Source of the DNA: Akkermansia muciniphila | GTDB lineage: Bacteria; Pseudomonadota; Gammaproteobacteria; Burkholderiales; Burkholderiaceae_C | Direction of reading: 5' to 3' | DNA: 64,000 nucleotides | Assembly: GCA_943331105.2 (NCBI GenBank) | Contig: CALQKH020000007.1 | Span: 1 to 64,000, forward strand | Shown: positions 61,990-64,000 of the stretch, one piece after another | How positions within the stretch are numbered: the first letter of the stretch is position 1 | Layout of the letters: the number at the start of each line of letters is the position of its first letter | Notes under the pieces: model-generated | What the model was told of the DNA's origin: nothing | Seen by the model: the letters and a program-made list of their open reading frames with translations, nothing else | Databases searched by the model: none | Program-made: the position numbers and the translations under genes

Positions 61990-63201
61990 TCAAGCGGTTT
62001 GGGTGGGCTGGGCCAGCCACTGCGTGGCCAACTCCACCCAATACGTGCCGCCCAATGGGATCAAATCGTCGTTGAAGTCGTAACTCGGGTTGTGCAGTGT
62101 GCAAGGGCCGCCGCCGTGGCCCATCTCTCGGTGGGCGCCGTCGCCATTGCTGATGAAGACATACGCGCCCGGCTTGGCTTGCAGCATGTACGAGAAGTCT
62201 TCGGCGCCCATGGTGGGTTCTTGTTGCATCACATGGTCAGCGCCCACGATCCCATTCATGACGTTGCGTGCAAAGTCGGCCTCCAAGGCGCTGTTGATGG
62301 TGGGCGGGTAGTTGCGGTGGAATTCAAACTCACATTGCGCGCCAAAAGCTGCGCAAAGCGACTCGGCCACTTGCTTCATGCGGTTTTCGATCAGGTCCAG
62401 CACTTCAATGCTGAAGGTGCGCACCGTGCCTTGCAACTCGCAAGAGTCGGGCACCACATTGGTGGCTTCACCTGCGTGGATCATGGTGACGGAGATCACT
62501 CCCGCATCCACCGGTTTTTTGTTGCGGGTGATGATGGTCTGAAAGCCCTGCACCATCTGGCAAGCAATTGGCACCGGGTCAATGCCGTTGTGCGGCAGTG
62601 CGGCGTGACTGCCCTTGCCGCGGATGGTGATCTTGAACTCGTTGCTCGACGCCATGACCGGGCCGGGGCTGACCGCAAAAGTGCCCACGGGCGCGCCAGG
62701 CCAGTTGTGCATGCCAAACACGGCCTGCATGGGGAATTTTTCAAACAAACCGTCTTTGATCATCTCGCGGGCACCGCCGCCGCCTTCTTCGGCGGGTTGG
62801 AAGATCAAATAGACCGTGCCGTCAAAGTCGCGGTACTTGGAAAAATGCTTGGCTGCCGCCAACAGCATGGCCGTGTGGCCGTCATGGCCGCAGGCGTGCA
62901 TCTTGCCCTGGTGTTTGCTGGCGTGGGCGAAGGTGTTGAACTCCTGCATGGGCAAGGCGTCGATGTCGGCGCGCAAGCCAATGCCGCGCCCGCAAGCGCC
63001 GCCATCACGACCATGCACGATGCCCACCACGCCCGTGGTGCCCATGCCACGGTGGATGGGGATGCCCCAGTCGGTCAGCTGCTGGGCGACCACGTCGGCC
63101 GTACGCACTTCTTGGAAGCACAGCTCGGGGTGGGCGTGGATGTCTTTGCGGATGGCCGCTATGCTGGCCGCGTCGGTGAGGATGGTGTCGATGAGTTTCA
63201 T
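61990..63201 (-). CDS. M20 family amidohydrolase (hippurate hydrolase type), second copy
   Basis: 403 aa. RKDIHAHPELCFQEVRTADVVA, LRADIDALPMQEFNTFAHAS, MHACGHDGHTAMLLAAAKHF, FQPAEEGGGGAREMIKDGLFE, GSHAALPHNGIDPV, TMGAEDFSYMLQAKPGAYVFI. Metal-ligand residues are conserved. ATG 63201 (MKLIDTIL); the upstream frame to 63273 is inside the divergent promoter region. A paralogue of 4757-6004 but without transporter genes beside it. Confidence 0.92.
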   Translation of the reverse strand: MKLIDTILTDAASIAAIRKDIHAHPELCFQEVRTADVVAQQLTDWGIPIHRGMGTTGVVGIVHGRDGGACGRGIGLRADIDALPMQEFNTFAHASKHQGKMHACGHDGHTAMLLAAAKHFSKYRDFDGTVYLIFQPAEEGGGGAREMIKDGLFEKFPMQAVFGMHNWPGAPVGTFAVSPGPVMASSNEFKITIRGKGSHAALPHNGIDPVPIACQMVQGFQTIITRNKKPVDAGVISVTMIHAGEATNVVPDSCELQGTVRTFSIEVLDLIENRMKQVAESLCAAFGAQCEFEFHRNYPPTINSALEADFARNVMNGIVGADHVMQQEPTMGAEDFSYMLQAKPGAYVFISNGDGAHREMGHGGGPCTLHNPSYDFNDDLIPLGGTYWVELATQWLAQPTQTA

Positions 63202-63338
63202 GGTGTTCAGTCTAGCGATAGTGGGTCTATTTTGCCAACTCCTGATTCGCCACCCACAGCGCATCGGGGACATGCCCGTGTTTTACCCCGCGCAGGGCAT
63301 CGGCCACAATGGGGGTCGCGCTTTTTGGAAGACCCCAC

Positions 63339-64000
63339 ATGCCGTCCTTGTCAGCCAATACTTTGGACCACGATACCCCCCCAATCGTGCGCGGCGCCTG
63401 CCCGCATGACTGCCCCGATACCTGCGCCTTGCTGACCACGGTGGAAAACGGCCGTGCCACCAAGGTGCAGGGCAATCCGGCGCACGCGCCGACCGACGGC
63501 GTGTTGTGCACCAAAGTTTCGCGCTACGCCGAGCGCACTTACCACCCCGATCGCCTGCTTCAGCCTCTGCGCCGTGTGGGCCCCAAGGGTTCGGGTCAGT
63601 TTGAGCCTGTGGGCTGGGATGAGGCTTTGGATGCGATTGCTGCCCGGCTGAAAACCATCGCTGCGTGCGACCCTCAGGCTATCTTGCCTTACAGCTACGC
63701 GGGCACCATGGGCTTGGTGCAAAGTGAGTCGATCGCGGCGCGGTTTTTCCACCAGCTGGGCGCATCGCTCTTGGACCGCACGATTTGCGCCTCTGCCGGT
63801 GCCGAAGCCCTGACCCAAACGCTGGGCAACAAGGTGGGCATGAAGGTCGAGTTTTATGCCGAATCCAAGCTCATCGTCATTTGGGGCAGCAACTCGATTG
63901 GCAGCAACCTGCACTTTTGGCGCATCGCCCAAGATGCCAAGCGAAACGGGGCCAAGCTGGTCTGCATCGACCCCCGGCGCAGCGAGACGGCCGAAAAATG
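63339..64000 (+). CDS. Molybdopterin oxidoreductase, N-terminal part (runs past window end)
   Basis: 220 codons visible, open at the window end. Fe4S4 motif C21, C25, C29 and C57 (GACPHDCPDTCA ... GVLCTKVSRY), then the family segments RTYHPDRLLQPLRRVGPKG, WDEALDAIAARL, ILPYSYAGTMGLVQ, CASAGAEAL, LIVIWGSNSIGSNLHFWRIAQDAKRNGAKLVCIDPRRSETA. Formate-dehydrogenase/BisC-type enzymes with bis-MGD cofactor; substrate cannot be told. GGAAG lies eight bases before ATG 63339. Divergent from the M20 gene. Confidence 0.9.
   Translation, partial: MPSLSANTLDHDTPPIVRGACPHDCPDTCALLTTVENGRATKVQGNPAHAPTDGVLCTKVSRYAERTYHPDRLLQPLRRVGPKGSGQFEPVGWDEALDAIAARLKTIAACDPQAILPYSYAGTMGLVQSESIAARFFHQLGASLLDRTICASAGAEALTQTLGNKVGMKVEFYAESKLIVIWGSNSIGSNLHFWRIAQDAKRNGAKLVCIDPRRSETAEK

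Noticed and set aside
1-64000. tRNA, rRNA, CRISPR arrays, insertion sequences, prophage genes
   Set aside because: Looked for cloverleaf ends, regular short repeats, transposase motifs and phage structural genes; none was convincing. The only recombinase is at 23762.

Overview
The window is a dense, high-GC chromosomal segment of a betaproteobacterium, most likely a Burkholderiales/Comamonadaceae-type freshwater or soil bacterium. The evidence is the large number of Bug/TctC-family solute receptors, tripartite tricarboxylate (Tct) and TRAP carriers, two trimeric porin genes, an SAH riboswitch before ahcY, and the ybeY-ybeZ and ttcA-folB arrangements. No rRNA, tRNA, insertion sequence or CRISPR array was seen. 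The taxonomic call is inference from gene content.

Region 1 (1-22.6 kb) lies between two porin genes whose 3' ends face each other. Their 3' untranslated regions are nearly the same: a GCAA-tetraloop hairpin followed by a terminator. Inside is a seven-gene minus-strand peptide-type ABC operon with two different receptors and an M20 amidohydrolase (260-8591). It is followed by a lipoprotein, an orphan Bug receptor, a HigB/HigA-like toxin-antitoxin pair whose toxin has an N-terminal frameshift, and a tctCBA operon. Next comes a probable shikimate/3-dehydroshikimate catabolic block: a TRAP transporter, a shikimate dehydrogenase homologue, and a QuiC-like dehydratase split into two genes. A TetR regulator and a lipoprotein hydrolase end the region.

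Region 2 (22.6-33.2 kb): a porin with a damaged start lies next to a tyrosine recombinase with a Phd-antitoxin-like N-terminus. Then come a second tctCBA set plus an extra receptor, the divergent tctDE-like two-component system, and an orphan MotA/MotB-like pair resembling ZorAB.

Region 3 (33.2-43.7 kb) is mostly housekeeping: an SAH riboswitch with ahcY-tlyA-metF (the activated methyl cycle), ompW, ybeY-ybeZ, ruvA and ruvB separated by a mazEF module, dbpA and a LysR regulator.

Region 4 (43.7-64 kb): an aapJQMP amino-acid ABC operon with a terminator just after the receptor gene, then pyrC, a DUF3025 gene and htpX. A minus-strand pterin/tRNA-thiolation operon follows (SDR, two FolB paralogues, ttcA, a lipoprotein, a phosphatase). 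The rest is a MidA-like methyltransferase, infA, trxC, cca, a glutathione transferase, an NDUFA9-like SDR, a DUF2817 protein, a second M20 amidohydrolase, and the 5' part of a molybdopterin oxidoreductase that runs off the window.
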